Shown: positions 1 to 9,332, counted from the first letter of the stretch. The stretch is 55,057 bases of DNA from Haliea sp. (GCA_002862465.1 PKDD01000049.1:1-55057); one strand, 5' to 3'. Translations and numbers: made by a program. The notes: generated from the letters alone by a model not told the origin.

Positions 1-54
1 GGGCTTTGCAATGTTTTGGAGCGCCTTCGATCTGCCGGCGGCGTATGGAGTCCA

Positions 55-1113
55 ATGAAAGTAAATCAGGTGCATTATGCGTTTTTCAATCAGTTGCTGC
101 AGCTACTGGAGGACGCAGGGGTCAGCCGTGAGCAATTGGTCGCCGAGTTCGGCCGCCGAGGTGTTAATGCGTCGCCTGTTGCTGAGTCTGTGAGTTCAGG
201 TGTTGAAGGCATGGTTTTACTCGAAACCGCGTCCGACCTGTCCGGCGATCCCAGCCTGATGATCCAACTGGGACAAGAGCTTGGCATTGCCAGTTACGGC
301 AGCTACGGTTTTGCTCTGATGAGTTGCGCAAATGTGCGCGAAGTTGCCCAGCTCATGCTCCGCTATGGGCAGGTCTTAGTACAGCCGCGTTGGAAAGCGT
401 ATGAGCATGAGGGCGGCTTATGGTTGCGCGCTGGAATATCAAGGGGCACGGCTGCACAGCAGCAACTGTTAGCCGAACTGGTATTCTCAAATGTTGCTGC
501 CGCGTCGAGAACGCTATATGGAAGCACGGCAGAGCGTCGTGCAGAGGGTATCGAGTTACATCTCAGCTATTCAAGGCCTGCACATTGGGCTTGCTATAAG
601 CGTGCGTTTAACACGCCTGTCACGTTTGACTGCGAACACAACCAGTTATTCCTCCCGACGAAGGTGTTAGACATGCCTGTTAGAACGGCAAACCGCGCAC
701 AGCATGTGGTCTTTCAGCAACAATGCGAAGAAATACTGCGCGGGCTGGACAGTGCTCTAGAGACCACCGCCGCTGTGCGGCAGTTGCTGATTGAATCCGC
801 AGGGCACTTCCTCAATATCGCACAGGTAGCCGAGCGCCTGCATGTCAGCGAGCGTACCCTGAGGCGCCGGCTGGAGACTGAATCGACCAGCTTCAGATCT
901 GTCTTCGACGAAATCAGGGAGTTGCTTGCCAGAGAGTATTTAGCCAAAACCGAGCTGACCATCGCCGACATAGCACACCTGCTGGACTATGCAGAGACGG
1001 TGAGCTTTCGCCGAGCGTTTGCGCGCTGGAATGGCGTTACTCCAAGCGAGTATCGACGACAGCATATGCCGCAAGTATCTCCTGACGGATCATTACTTGG
1101 GCGTAGAGTTTAG
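55..1113 (+). CDS. AraC-family transcriptional regulator
   Basis: One-component DNA-binding regulator. The N-terminal two thirds resembles the ligand-sensing domain of OruR/ArgR-type AraC regulators (Arabinose_bd, PF12625). The last ~90 residues form the double helix-turn-helix, with helix text such as VAERLHVSERTLRRRL and a second helix ending FRRAFARWNGVTPSEYRR. An in-frame TTG lies 13 codons upstream, but the ATG at 55 is preceded by GGAG at a proper distance, so I chose 55 (352 residues). It is followed by a small membrane peptide and a hydrolase on the same strand, which it may control. Regulators of this type often govern lipid, steroid or aromatic catabolism. The ligand is unknown. The gene seems complete. 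Confidence 0.9.
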   Translation: MKVNQVHYAFFNQLLQLLEDAGVSREQLVAEFGRRGVNASPVAESVSSGVEGMVLLETASDLSGDPSLMIQLGQELGIASYGSYGFALMSCANVREVAQLMLRYGQVLVQPRWKAYEHEGGLWLRAGISRGTAAQQQLLAELVFSNVAAASRTLYGSTAERRAEGIELHLSYSRPAHWACYKRAFNTPVTFDCEHNQLFLPTKVLDMPVRTANRAQHVVFQQQCEEILRGLDSALETTAAVRQLLIESAGHFLNIAQVAERLHVSERTLRRRLETESTSFRSVFDEIRELLAREYLAKTELTIADIAHLLDYAETVSFRRAFARWNGVTPSEYRRQHMPQVSPDGSLLGRRV

Positions 1114-1139
1114 GCACTGATATTAGCAGGACTGACAAC

Positions 1140-1271
1140 ATGAAGTGGATTAGCGGAGTTACCCTGGCGCTTGTTGCGATGCTGGGCATGGGCTGGATAT
1201 TCCGGGCCCAACTCGCACTGTTGGGCGGTGCTCAGATAATGCATCATATCGAGCGAGGCCCCTATCTATAA
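1140..1271 (+). CDS. Small single-span membrane peptide (43 aa), or truncated leader
   Basis: ATG start preceded by GCAGGA about 8 bases upstream. It encodes 43 residues: Lys2, a hydrophobic stretch of about 18 residues containing three small Gly-Met steps, then a short polar tail ending ERGPYL. It ends 23 bases before the hydrolase at 1295, so the two are probably co-transcribed. I do not recognise a family. It looks like the membrane-anchor leader of a longer exported enzyme that stops after the anchor, so it may be a remnant rather than a functional peptide. Confidence 0.4.
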   Translation: MKWISGVTLALVAMLGMGWIFRAQLALLGGAQIMHHIERGPYL

Positions 1272-1294
1272 TCCGTTTGCCGGAGTATTAAATA

Positions 1295-2344
1295 GTGAAG
1301 AATTTTGTCATCCTGCTGGCCATTGCGCTGCTGGTGTCTCTCGTGTTTGTTGCAGGCATCATCCACGATGGCCGCCGTGTGACGCCCAGCGGCAATGGTA
1401 CCGTCACAGTAGATGGGGGCACATTTGAGGCATTTCCGCTTCCGGAGTACGCTGCCCGGTATATTACCGAGGACTACAAAAGCTATTTGGTTGAGGTAGC
1501 GCCGGGTATAAAACTGCACGTGCTTGAAGTCGGCACGGGTTTTCCGCTGTTTTTGCAACACGGTAATCCCACATCCGGATTCCTGTACCGAAAAGTTGCT
1601 GACGAGTTGCCTAAAGACCTTGTACGAATCATCATGCCCACACTCGTCGGCCTTGGCTTCTCAAGCAAAGTGCCAGCCAGTGAGCACACGCTGGACAATC
1701 ATGTGCGGTGGGTCAATGAGGTACTGAAACAACTCCAACTGACCGAGCTAATTTATGTCGGCCAAGACTGGGGAGGGCCTACTGGCATGGGAGCGCTCGC
1801 CCAGTCGCCGGGTTTGCTTAAAGGTGCGGTAATACTCAATACCGGCTTTAACGCGCCCACCGGTCCCATGGAATTATCGGCAGCGCACGCCGCGGTCCGT
1901 GCGCCTGTTGTTGGCGAATTACTGACCGGCGTATTTTTATCGATCTTTCAAAAGCTCCCTAACCTGCAAGGCAATCCCGACTCAATACCCGAGGACGTGC
2001 AGCAACTCTATGGCAAACCGGTGCTGGACAGCGGTAACAGCAAGGCACCCCTGGCCATGATGCGAATGGTTCCGGATGGTGTCGATCATCCGAGCGTTCC
2101 GGCTCAGCGTAATATAGAGGCGTATGTAAGTAGTTTGGATATACCGGCAGAAATTGTATGGGGTATGCAGGATCCTATTCTCGCCAAGGGCTTGCCCGAT
2201 ATGAAGCGCAACTTTCCCGATGCACCCGTTACAGAAACTGAGGCCGGGCATTTTTTACAGGAAGAAGTTCCCGCCGAGATAGCTGCTGCCTTGATGCGGG
2301 TGTTAGATCAAGTCACATCGCGGGAGGAGCTTGTGACACATTGA
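1295..2344 (+). CDS. Membrane-anchored haloalkane-dehalogenase-like alpha/beta hydrolase
   Basis: GTG start; 349 residues. An N-terminal hydrophobic helix (about residues 3-22) should anchor or export it. The fold is alpha/beta hydrolase with an HGNP oxyanion loop (H89-P92), an aspartate nucleophile in GQDWGG (D158), a candidate acid D293 after strand 7, and H319 in EAGHFLQEE. An Asp rather than Ser nucleophile points to haloalkane dehalogenases or epoxide hydrolases. N91 and W159 are the two positions that bind halide in dehalogenases, and the HxFLQEE ending also favours that group. A membrane anchor is unusual for dehalogenases, so the true substrate may be an epoxide or another compound. 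It probably shares a transcript with the small peptide upstream and the AraC regulator. Confidence 0.8.
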   Translation: MKNFVILLAIALLVSLVFVAGIIHDGRRVTPSGNGTVTVDGGTFEAFPLPEYAARYITEDYKSYLVEVAPGIKLHVLEVGTGFPLFLQHGNPTSGFLYRKVADELPKDLVRIIMPTLVGLGFSSKVPASEHTLDNHVRWVNEVLKQLQLTELIYVGQDWGGPTGMGALAQSPGLLKGAVILNTGFNAPTGPMELSAAHAAVRAPVVGELLTGVFLSIFQKLPNLQGNPDSIPEDVQQLYGKPVLDSGNSKAPLAMMRMVPDGVDHPSVPAQRNIEAYVSSLDIPAEIVWGMQDPILAKGLPDMKRNFPDAPVTETEAGHFLQEEVPAEIAAALMRVLDQVTSREELVTH

Positions 2345-2846
2345 CCGTGACCTGTCCCAGCAACATGAGTCGGACTACGAATCTACCTACATGTCGAACT
2401 GATCCGCCGGGTATGACCCGATCTGCTCGAATAAGGCCGCGATTGAAATTATTGCAAAGTCTTTCTCGTTTGGGTTCAGGGTTGTGATGGCGCTGGTAGC
2501 AGTAATCGCTCTTCTTGGCGTCCTAGTTACTTTCCGCCCTCCACAGTTAGGGGCTGGTTGCCTTCGCCTACCTTTGCGGCCTGCTCCCTTTGGCATCGTC
2601 CACAACCGAAGCAAACAGTATTCCGTCCACTTTAGATATATCGTCCACCCCCACTTGCGACAATATCGCATTTACCCTCGCGGCCGCTTCACCAGAATTA
2701 ATATCGATGTACGCGGGTAGTCATGACCCCACAATGGTATTGCGAATATTCTATTGATAAAAGAATTTCGATGATATTGCGAACTTTTGGCGACGGGCTG
2801 GGTCGTACATACGAGTAAATTTGCACTAGTAAATTGAGGAAGATGT
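2345..2846. other. Intergenic region, possible decayed coding sequence
   Basis: About 500 bases with no gene I can support. Open stretches here lack a ribosome site or recognisable protein. On the minus strand at about 2545-2710 a stop-to-stop frame reads like real protein (text such as GEAAARVNAILSQVGVDD) but has no ATG and ends in a stop, so it may be a relic. The last ~60 bases hold GAGGAAG, the ribosome site of the next gene. Confidence 0.4.
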
Positions 2847-4946
2847 ATGTTCCGAGTATCTGCGAAAGCATTAATATTTTGCGCAACAAACGTCGTAGGG
2901 TGTTTTGCCTTTTCTGGCGCGGCTTACGCCGACGGGCTTTATTCATGGGCCGCAAGCAAAGGCGTGGTCAATATTGCCCCGGACGGTAACCAAATTTCTT
3001 TGGGGGACGGTTCAGGAGTGGATGTGAATCGCGCGCAGTTGCAAAGCGTGGCTGTCAAGGCTGGGCAAGTGAACACCATCACTGCCAAAGTCAAATCCGA
3101 TGATGCGAACATGCATGTTTATATCGGCGCGGCTGGTTATGGCGAAAATGGCGGAGCCTACACTGACTGGACCGAAATCAGCTTCAACTTCACCCCGAGT
3201 TCCGGGACGGCCGCGCTTTTCGGGTCTTTTTGGAAGCAACAGCCGAGTATTGCACATGTGAAGGATTTCACTCTGAATGGCGTTTGCCTCACGTGCGACG
3301 TGAGCGATGCTCCCGGCGCGATCAACGCTACTAAGCTTAGCGACGCCTCTGAGGCCGGAGCAGTGGGGAAGATAAGTGTGGCGCTCGACTCCGCGCCAAG
3401 CTCTCGCGTGACTATCAACGTCGGCAGCTCTGACAGTGGAGAAGGTGCGGTGAACGGTGGCTCAGCGCTGACGTTCACCACCAGCGACTGGGGCATCGCG
3501 CAAATTGTGGAAGTGACCGGACAATTTGACGGGGTTTGTGATGGCGACAGTACTTTCCGCATAAACTTAAGCGCCGCGTCCAGTGACTCGGCTTATGACG
3601 GGCTTTCCGTCTCGGTTAGTATGACTAACACCGACGATTGCGCGCCGCCAACCCCGCCCTCCGCCGAGATGGAACTCAACACGTGGATACCCGACACCCC
3701 GATTCACATCGGCAACGGCTCATGGCTTTATGACGCGATGTTTCCGCTATGGACTCCGAGCAACCCCGACAGAGAGCCCTACACGCAGGCGGCGCTTTTC
3801 TCAGATGAACTGATTGCTTGGAACACCGGGGCGGGTGCTGGTAAGAAGATCAACCAGATTTTTTCTTACGGCGGCGGGCCTGAGCTTTATTGCCGTGGAT
3901 CGGGCGAATCGGCCTTAGGAGACGCCTGTGACAATTCTAATACGGTGATCCTTTACGGCCCCGTGCCGTTTGACAAAAACAATACGCTTGCCGAATTCGG
4001 CGCAACTGGGATGGAATCGGCTGCGCGATGGGAGGCGGAGATGGAGGACGCCGCAGAGCAGATGGGCGCTGAGTCGGTAATCATCCCGATTGTGGACGGG
4101 CGCCTGGATTCTGGCGCGGCGAACAACGGTACGATTGACTACCTCGATGCTTTGAACCGACTGCCGCAAGATGAGGCGTATGAACTGGCGGACAAAGTGG
4201 CCAAAATGTATTGTGCCGATGGCAAAATTGCCGGTGTACAATTTGACTTGGAGCCTTTTGACTTCACGCAATCTGGCCAAATCCACTACTACACGCGCCT
4301 TGCTAAAACCTTTGCTGGGGCCAATGTGACCAATCCCGGCGATCCGCTGGATGAGAACACGCGCAAGCAGATTCAGTGCGTCACAAAAAAGCGGCCTCAC
4401 GGGATTTCCTGGTCGGTTTTCACCTTTCCAGAGCGCGTGAACGGCGCATTTGCCGCGGTGCTCAACAGCTATGGCAATGGCTATGTGGTTATCTCCGGCT
4501 ATGATTTGGGAAGCAAGCAAGGCGGGCAAGTCAACACGCCGGCCGAATATCGAGCTCTTGTGCGAGCGAAGATTCAGGAAACCCTGAACATGGCTTCACA
4601 GCATCAGGTTTACTATCAGTTTGCGATTCCGGCTGGCGCCTCGGCGCACGAGTTCGAGGGGATTGAGGGCAAGGACAATCTCGGCATCGGCCTGCAAATT
4701 GGCGATAGTGGCCATAGCCAGCTCGAGTATGTGCAAATTGCGGTGGAAGAAATGAAGGCTGCGGGAATGGAAAATGATCCTTATTTTATCGGGACCGCCG
4801 TTTGGGGCTGGAGCGAAAAGATGATCTGGCCCCCGGGAGGCGAGACAGAATTCTTCCCCAATACGCCGCAGGCGGATGTGATTTCATATCTGCAAACCAA
4901 CATGCCTGTGCCCGCTGCCGCCCTGGCCTCAGGAGAGACGCGCTGA
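2847..4946 (+). CDS. Secreted GH18-like glycosidase-type protein, function unknown
   Basis: 699 residues. A signal peptide of about 28 residues ends near AYA-DG. Residues ~30-150 look like a beta-sandwich, possibly carbohydrate-binding. Residues ~155-265 resemble a Calx-beta-like repeat with paired cysteines, followed by a Pro-rich linker (PPTPPS). Residues ~275-690 look like a TIM barrel. The motif GVQFDLEPFD (D467, E469) matches the strand-4 catalytic motif of GH18-type enzymes, with E469 the candidate acid, although the usual leading aspartates are missing. Export plus these domains suggests a polysaccharide- or glycan-acting enzyme or binder outside the cytoplasm. GC in two 60-base lines counted by hand is 57-60%, above most neighbours, which suggests transfer. 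GAGGAAG precedes the start. Confidence 0.65.
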   Translation: MFRVSAKALIFCATNVVGCFAFSGAAYADGLYSWAASKGVVNIAPDGNQISLGDGSGVDVNRAQLQSVAVKAGQVNTITAKVKSDDANMHVYIGAAGYGENGGAYTDWTEISFNFTPSSGTAALFGSFWKQQPSIAHVKDFTLNGVCLTCDVSDAPGAINATKLSDASEAGAVGKISVALDSAPSSRVTINVGSSDSGEGAVNGGSALTFTTSDWGIAQIVEVTGQFDGVCDGDSTFRINLSAASSDSAYDGLSVSVSMTNTDDCAPPTPPSAEMELNTWIPDTPIHIGNGSWLYDAMFPLWTPSNPDREPYTQAALFSDELIAWNTGAGAGKKINQIFSYGGGPELYCRGSGESALGDACDNSNTVILYGPVPFDKNNTLAEFGATGMESAARWEAEMEDAAEQMGAESVIIPIVDGRLDSGAANNGTIDYLDALNRLPQDEAYELADKVAKMYCADGKIAGVQFDLEPFDFTQSGQIHYYTRLAKTFAGANVTNPGDPLDENTRKQIQCVTKKRPHGISWSVFTFPERVNGAFAAVLNSYGNGYVVISGYDLGSKQGGQVNTPAEYRALVRAKIQETLNMASQHQVYYQFAIPAGASAHEFEGIEGKDNLGIGLQIGDSGHSQLEYVQIAVEEMKAAGMENDPYFIGTAVWGWSEKMIWPPGGETEFFPNTPQADVISYLQTNMPVPAAALASGETR

Positions 4947-5490
4947 CTTGAGGTGCAAGGGTATCCCTGTCAGTCGAGAAGCGATATTTTATAGGTCATG
5001 CTGACTATGTGATTGCTCGACGGGGCGAGCATTCGGGCTTAATCAGGTGCTTCACCGAGATGGCTGCCGGGTATAGTCGCCCGGTGTTATCTGTTTTCAA
5101 CGTTGGCAACGAAATGTCTGCCACATCTCCTGTTCTTAAGCGGCTCTGGTGCCCTCTATCTGCGGGTTGCTTTCTGAACGCTTTATGCTCAACCGCACAC
5201 TGACATGCATTCTGTGCAATCTCGTTATTTGGCGATTTATGGCGTTGGGGTTAACATGAGCTCCACGGCCACTAAGGTGGTTGCACTCTGTGATGCCAAG
5301 ATCGGCTGAAATATAGCGAGCTCGTGCGAATGATAACGTTGAAAGGCATTAATTCGGTTCAAGTTCTGGGGGTTGATAGCGGAAGAATTTGACGAGGAGA
5401 TGGTAGAGTTATTGCTGACTCCGTTGAGACACCGCCGGCACTGAGTGACCGCACTAGACGTATTACTAACGAGTCAATGAGGAAATGATT
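4947..5490. other. Intergenic region with one hairpin
   Basis: About 540 bases without a gene I can support. A perfect hairpin, TGCTCG-ACGGGG-CGAGCA, lies at 5014-5031, some 70 bases after the secreted protein. It has no T tract, so it is at best a weak terminator. The mscL ribosome site GAGGAA lies at 5479-5484. Confidence 0.4.
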
Positions 5491-5895
5491 ATGGGTATGA
5501 TGAGTGAATTTAAAGAGTTCGCGGTAAAAGGCAATGTGGTTGATATGGCCGTCGGCATTATTATTGGTGCCGCATTTGGCAAAATTGTATCGGCGTTAGT
5601 CGGTGGGGTTATTATGCCGCCGATCGGTGTGGCCCTCGGCGGAGTTGATTTTTCTGATCTGGCGTTCACTGTTAAGGAAGCGGTGGGAGATGTACCCGCA
5701 GTTGTGATCAGCTACGGCGCGTTTATTCAAACAGTGATCGACTTTACTATTATTGCTTTTGCGATTTTTATGGTGATTAAACTGATTAATTCTTTGAAGA
5801 AAGAAGAAGAGGCAGCGCCATCTGCGCCGCCGGCTCCGAGTAAAGAAGAAGTGTTGTTGACAGAGATCCGTGATTTGTTAAAAGATCGTGCTTAA
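5491..5895 (+). CDS. mscL: Large-conductance mechanosensitive channel MscL
   Basis: Homopentameric inner-membrane pore that opens under membrane tension to release solutes during hypo-osmotic shock. The N-terminal helix and first membrane segment carry the family signature ([20 protein letters not shown], then [11 protein letters not shown]). A periplasmic loop, a second membrane segment (about residues 75-100) and a charged C-terminal helix ending [10 protein letters not shown] follow. Length (134 residues) is normal for the family. An ATG at 5485 touches the ribosome site GAGGAA (5479-5484), so the ATG at 5491, six bases beyond it, is the likely start. It appears to be a single-gene unit. 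Confidence 0.96.
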   Translation: MGMMSEFKEFAVKGNVVDMAVGIIIGAAFGKIVSALVGGVIMPPIGVALGGVDFSDLAFTVKEAVGDVPAVVISYGAFIQTVIDFTIIAFAIFMVIKLINSLKKEEEAAPSAPPAPSKEEVLLTEIRDLLKDRA

Positions 5896-6069
5896 AAGGA
5901 ATTAGGAAAGCCCAAGCGAGGCTATGGCGTGCTTGCTGCAGTTGAAACCGCGCGACAGTGCGTTCGCATTGCCCGTTAAGGGTTGACGCATTGGCTCTTA
6001 ATTTGAACGCAAGAACAGCGCTGCGAGCTACAATATGCAGGGTGTGCCGTTAGAAGGGAGATAGAATGT

Positions 6070-7047
6070 ATGAAGGCAGCCGTATTTCAAGGTCCTGGAC
6101 AACCGCTGATGATCAAAGATGTGGCTACGCCCGCCATTGCCGATAATGAAATGCTGGTGAAAGTGCGCCGCTGCGGCATTTGTGGCACCGATATCCACGC
6201 ATCCCGAGAGGGCCCGTTTATGGCACCTGTCGATACCGTGTTTGGCCACGAGTTTATTGGTGACGTGGTGGAAGTAGGTTCTGGCGTGCCCGCAGGCATA
6301 TTTGTGCCGGGCGATCGTGTTACTTCTTTGCCATTTATCGGCGAGAAAGTTATTGGTCTTGGTGATATCACCGGCGCCTATTCCGAGTACGTCAAGGTCG
6401 GACATGAACTGGTGCTCAAAGTGCCCGACGCACTCGACGACAATCGCGGGGCTTTGATAGAACCATTAGCCGTAGGGCTGCACTCAGTGAAAATGGCCGA
6501 GGGCATCGCTGAAAAAGATGTACTAATTATTGGCGCAGGGCCTATTGGGCTCGCCTGTGCTATCTGGAGCCGTTTTTTTGGCGCGCGCTCTGTGGTGCTA
6601 AGTGAAATGTCACCGACGCGGATGGACATGGCTCGCACCCTCGGCTTCACACAGTTTGTTGACCCAGCCGGTGATGTAGGGGAGCAGTTTAATGCACTGA
6701 CTCAGGCTGCGCCTGCTGTACAGATCGAGTGTGTTGGTGCACCTGGCATATTACAGGCCTGCATTGAGCGTGCTCCGGCGAGAGGCGTTATAATGGGTAT
6801 TGGCGTTTGTGATCATCCCGATGAGATCGTTCCACTTACAGCGTTTTTGAAAGAACTTCGCATCCAATGGGCCGTGGGCTACGATAAGGATGACTTTCAG
6901 TTTGCGATCGACATGATGGTCGCTGGGCGCGTGGATGCCAGCGCTATGATTACTGATGTGGTTAGCCTAGACCAAGTGCCCGCCGCTTTTGAGGCACTCC
7001 GCAGCCCCTCTAACCAGTGCAAAGTGTTGATTGATCTTACTCGCTGA
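6070..7047 (+). CDS. Zinc-type medium-chain alcohol/polyol dehydrogenase
   Basis: MDR-superfamily NAD(P)-dependent dehydrogenase, 325 residues. The GroES-like domain carries the catalytic zinc ligands C35 (CGICGTDIH), H60 and E61 (GHEF). E131 is in place, and the Rossmann motif GAGPIG lies at 155-160. The lobe that normally holds four structural-zinc cysteines (about residues 85-105) has none, so it binds only the catalytic zinc or is stabilised differently. Closest by eye to threonine/sorbitol-dehydrogenase-like enzymes; substrate unknown. GAAGGGAG precedes the start. It converges with the small SgcJ-like gene 9 bases downstream. Confidence 0.87.
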   Translation: MKAAVFQGPGQPLMIKDVATPAIADNEMLVKVRRCGICGTDIHASREGPFMAPVDTVFGHEFIGDVVEVGSGVPAGIFVPGDRVTSLPFIGEKVIGLGDITGAYSEYVKVGHELVLKVPDALDDNRGALIEPLAVGLHSVKMAEGIAEKDVLIIGAGPIGLACAIWSRFFGARSVVLSEMSPTRMDMARTLGFTQFVDPAGDVGEQFNALTQAAPAVQIECVGAPGILQACIERAPARGVIMGIGVCDHPDEIVPLTAFLKELRIQWAVGYDKDDFQFAIDMMVAGRVDASAMITDVVSLDQVPAAFEALRSPSNQCKVLIDLTR

Positions 7048-7056
7048 CTTATCGGG

Positions 7057-7461
7057 CTATATCGACGTTTCGGGCATCTGCGAGGAATGATGTTCGATGA
7101 TTTGCCAGACCGTGCCATTCCAATGATAGACGAAAGTAAACCGTGCCTGTACTTGAGACGTGTCAGTAAAGCTGAACGTATAAATACCTGAGTGTATGGC
7201 AATATCGCCAAAGGTGCGCACATCGGATTCATTGATGGTGCCACTTGGACCCCTAGCGAGAAAACCTATGAAGTAATCCTCGATTTCCGTGGGGGTCCTG
7301 CGCACTTTGTTGGATACCGTGGGAAGAAGAACGGCATCGGCCGCGTATAGCGTTACCACCTCTGCCGGGTTCTGCGTTTGCAATGCGGTATTCCATTCGT
7401 CAAACAACGCTCTGATGGAACCCTGCTGATCATTTGTATTGTTTGAACCTGCCATAGTCAT
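7057..7461 (-). CDS. SgcJ/EcaC-like (SnoaL-fold, DUF4440-type) protein
   Basis: About 134 residues of NTF2/SnoaL cone fold. Recognisable elements are the N-terminal helix (IRALFDEWNTALQTQNPAEV), the YAADAVLLPT segment, FTFVYHWNGTVWQIIEHHSS and the SSQMPE ending, as in the SgcJ/EcaC/oxidoreductase family. An upstream ATG exists at 7506, but AAGGGGA lies directly before the ATG at 7461, which I take as the start. Members of this fold include isomerases, hydrolases and non-catalytic dimers, so no reaction can be assigned. It converges on the dehydrogenase at 6070. Confidence 0.75.
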   Translation of the reverse strand: MTMAGSNNTNDQQGSIRALFDEWNTALQTQNPAEVVTLYAADAVLLPTVSNKVRRTPTEIEDYFIGFLARGPSGTINESDVRTFGDIAIHSGIYTFSFTDTSQVQARFTFVYHWNGTVWQIIEHHSSQMPETSI

Positions 7462-7710
7462 AGTTAATCCCCTTACCTTCATTACCAAAGACCTTAGCGA
7501 AACCATTCGTCGATGTCGACCTTATAGAAAAGAGAAGTCATCCTGCCGGCATCGGTAGTAAGCATCTGCCGATGGACGGCGACTAATTTTTTAACAATAC
7601 CCTATTTGTTTGTCCTATACTTTGCCATGCTTTTTTTAAACGAATAGTCGGCCTCTGTGCGGTTGTGCAGGAGCATAAAGATTAAATTTTCTTCATAGGA
7701 ATAGACAAAA

Positions 7711-9270
7711 ATGAATGGCGCCGAAAGTCTAATTACTACGCTAGTCAATAGTGATATCGAGGTCTGCTTTGCAAATCCAGGTACTTCTGAGATGCACTTT
7801 GTGGCAGCGCTAGATGAAGTCAAAGGTATGCGTTGTGTGCTGTGTCTTTTCGAAGGTGTGCTCAGTGGTGCCGCTGATGGTTACGCCCGCATGGCGCGAA
7901 AGCCCGCGTCAACCTTGCTGCATCTGGGCCCCGGTCTGGGGAACGCCCTAGCTAATTTGCATAACGCCAAAAAGGGCCATGTACCGGTGGTCAATATAGT
8001 CGGTGATCACGCCACCTATCATTTGGAACACGACGCACCGCTCACCGCCGATATTGAAGGAATCGCGAATGCCGTTTCGCATTGGGTGCATACATCAAAA
8101 TCATCGGAGGATATTGCCAAAGATGGAGCTGAGGCAGTTTTTCAGGCCGGCGAGGGGTTGATATCGACGTTGATACTGCCAGCTGATGTCTCATGGGGTG
8201 AAAATCCCGCCGGCGCGGCAGCTGCAATCCGAATTCCCACGCCTAGACAAGTGCCTCAAAGCCGCATTGATGCGGCTGTGTCGCGGCTACAATCTGGCAA
8301 GAACTGTAAAATTATTGCCGGTGGTCGAGAGATCGATCAGCGTCGAGGACTGATGCTGGGGCAGCTGGCTAAGGCTACGGGAGCGAGTCTTTGCACTGAC
8401 GTATTCCCCACTCGATTGGCCCGCGGTGCTGGCACAGTTGTCATTGATCGTATGCCGTATTTGGCAGAGGCCGCGATTGATTACCTAAAGGATGTTGATC
8501 ACCTTATACTCATTGGCGCCGCTCCCCCTGTTTCTTTTTTTGCCTATCCCAATTTACCTAGCATGATGGCGCGGCAGGATTGTGAGCAGTTTGTACTCGC
8601 CAGTCCGGGTGATGATATTGATGAAGCTTTGGAAAACCTATTACGACGCTTTGGTGCCCTAGATATCGAACCGGAAGTGCACCCACTTGCACTGCCTGAG
8701 CTGCCTAGTGGCGGACTGGATGTTAGTACAGCGGCTCAAGCCTTGGCCGTTTTGATACCAGAAAATGCGATTATTGTCGATGAAGCAGCAACGTCGGGTA
8801 TGCCGCTATTCCCGATAACGGCCGCATCTCGTCCCCATGACTGGTTGAACCTCACTGGAGGGAGTATCGGATTTGGGTTGCCTGCGTCTGTGGGTGCGGC
8901 CATTGCATGCCCGGATCGAAAAGTGATTTGTTTAGAAGGGGATGGCAGCGCAATGTACACTATTCAGTCTTTGTGGACGATGGCTAGAGAAGATCTTGAT
9001 ATCGTTGTGATCATCTACAACAACTGCAAATATAGCATTCTTGAACTTGAGTTCAGCCGCACCGGCGCAAGAGGCGGTGTGCCTGGACCAAAGGCTGCCA
9101 GCATGTTGGATATTGGCAGTCCGAAGATGGATTTTGTGTCCATTGCACAGGGCATGGGTGTTGCAGCCACGAGAGCGACGACTGCGGAAGAATTCATCAC
9201 ACAGCTAAACAAAGCTATTCAGGACCCTGGCCCGCATTTAATTGACGCTTTAGTTCCCCCACTTTTTTAG
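7711..9270 (+). CDS. ThDP-dependent acetolactate-synthase-like enzyme
   Basis: 519 residues with the three-domain layout of thiamine-diphosphate enzymes. The PYR domain has the activating glutamate E48 in FEGVLSGAADGYAR. A middle domain follows. The PP domain has the Mg/ThDP motif GDGS (410-413) ending at N437-N438. Of this group it looks most like catabolic 'acetolactate synthase large subunit' or benzoylformate-decarboxylase-like proteins rather than biosynthetic IlvB/IlvI: there is no small-subunit gene next to it and it is shorter than IlvB. Likely a 2-oxoacid decarboxylase or carboligase; substrate unknown. AGGA lies 9 bases before the ATG. The stop codon sits inside a short hairpin. Confidence 0.85.
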   Translation: MNGAESLITTLVNSDIEVCFANPGTSEMHFVAALDEVKGMRCVLCLFEGVLSGAADGYARMARKPASTLLHLGPGLGNALANLHNAKKGHVPVVNIVGDHATYHLEHDAPLTADIEGIANAVSHWVHTSKSSEDIAKDGAEAVFQAGEGLISTLILPADVSWGENPAGAAAAIRIPTPRQVPQSRIDAAVSRLQSGKNCKIIAGGREIDQRRGLMLGQLAKATGASLCTDVFPTRLARGAGTVVIDRMPYLAEAAIDYLKDVDHLILIGAAPPVSFFAYPNLPSMMARQDCEQFVLASPGDDIDEALENLLRRFGALDIEPEVHPLALPELPSGGLDVSTAAQALAVLIPENAIIVDEAATSGMPLFPITAASRPHDWLNLTGGSIGFGLPASVGAAIACPDRKVICLEGDGSAMYTIQSLWTMAREDLDIVVIIYNNCKYSILELEFSRTGARGGVPGPKAASMLDIGSPKMDFVSIAQGMGVAATRATTAEEFITQLNKAIQDPGPHLIDALVPPLF

Positions 9271-9274
9271 TGGG
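9258..9274. other. Hairpin over stop codon
   Basis: CCCACT-TTTTT-AGTGGG, a perfect 6-bp stem covering the TAG of the ThDP-enzyme gene. There is no T run after it on either strand, so its role as a terminator is doubtful. Confidence 0.4.
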
Positions 9275-9332
9275 TGCCCCCAAGCTCGAGTATCGATTTC
9301 CGACGGTGTTATTGCTGCAGCCCCGATGACCG

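Noticed and set aside
2387-2720. Overlapping open frames in both directions in the gap before the secreted gene
   Set aside because: Composition is not protein-like, except for the possible relic listed as a finding.
5009-5203. 64-residue open frame after the secreted gene
   Set aside because: No ribosome site or recognisable family; it lies across a hairpin.
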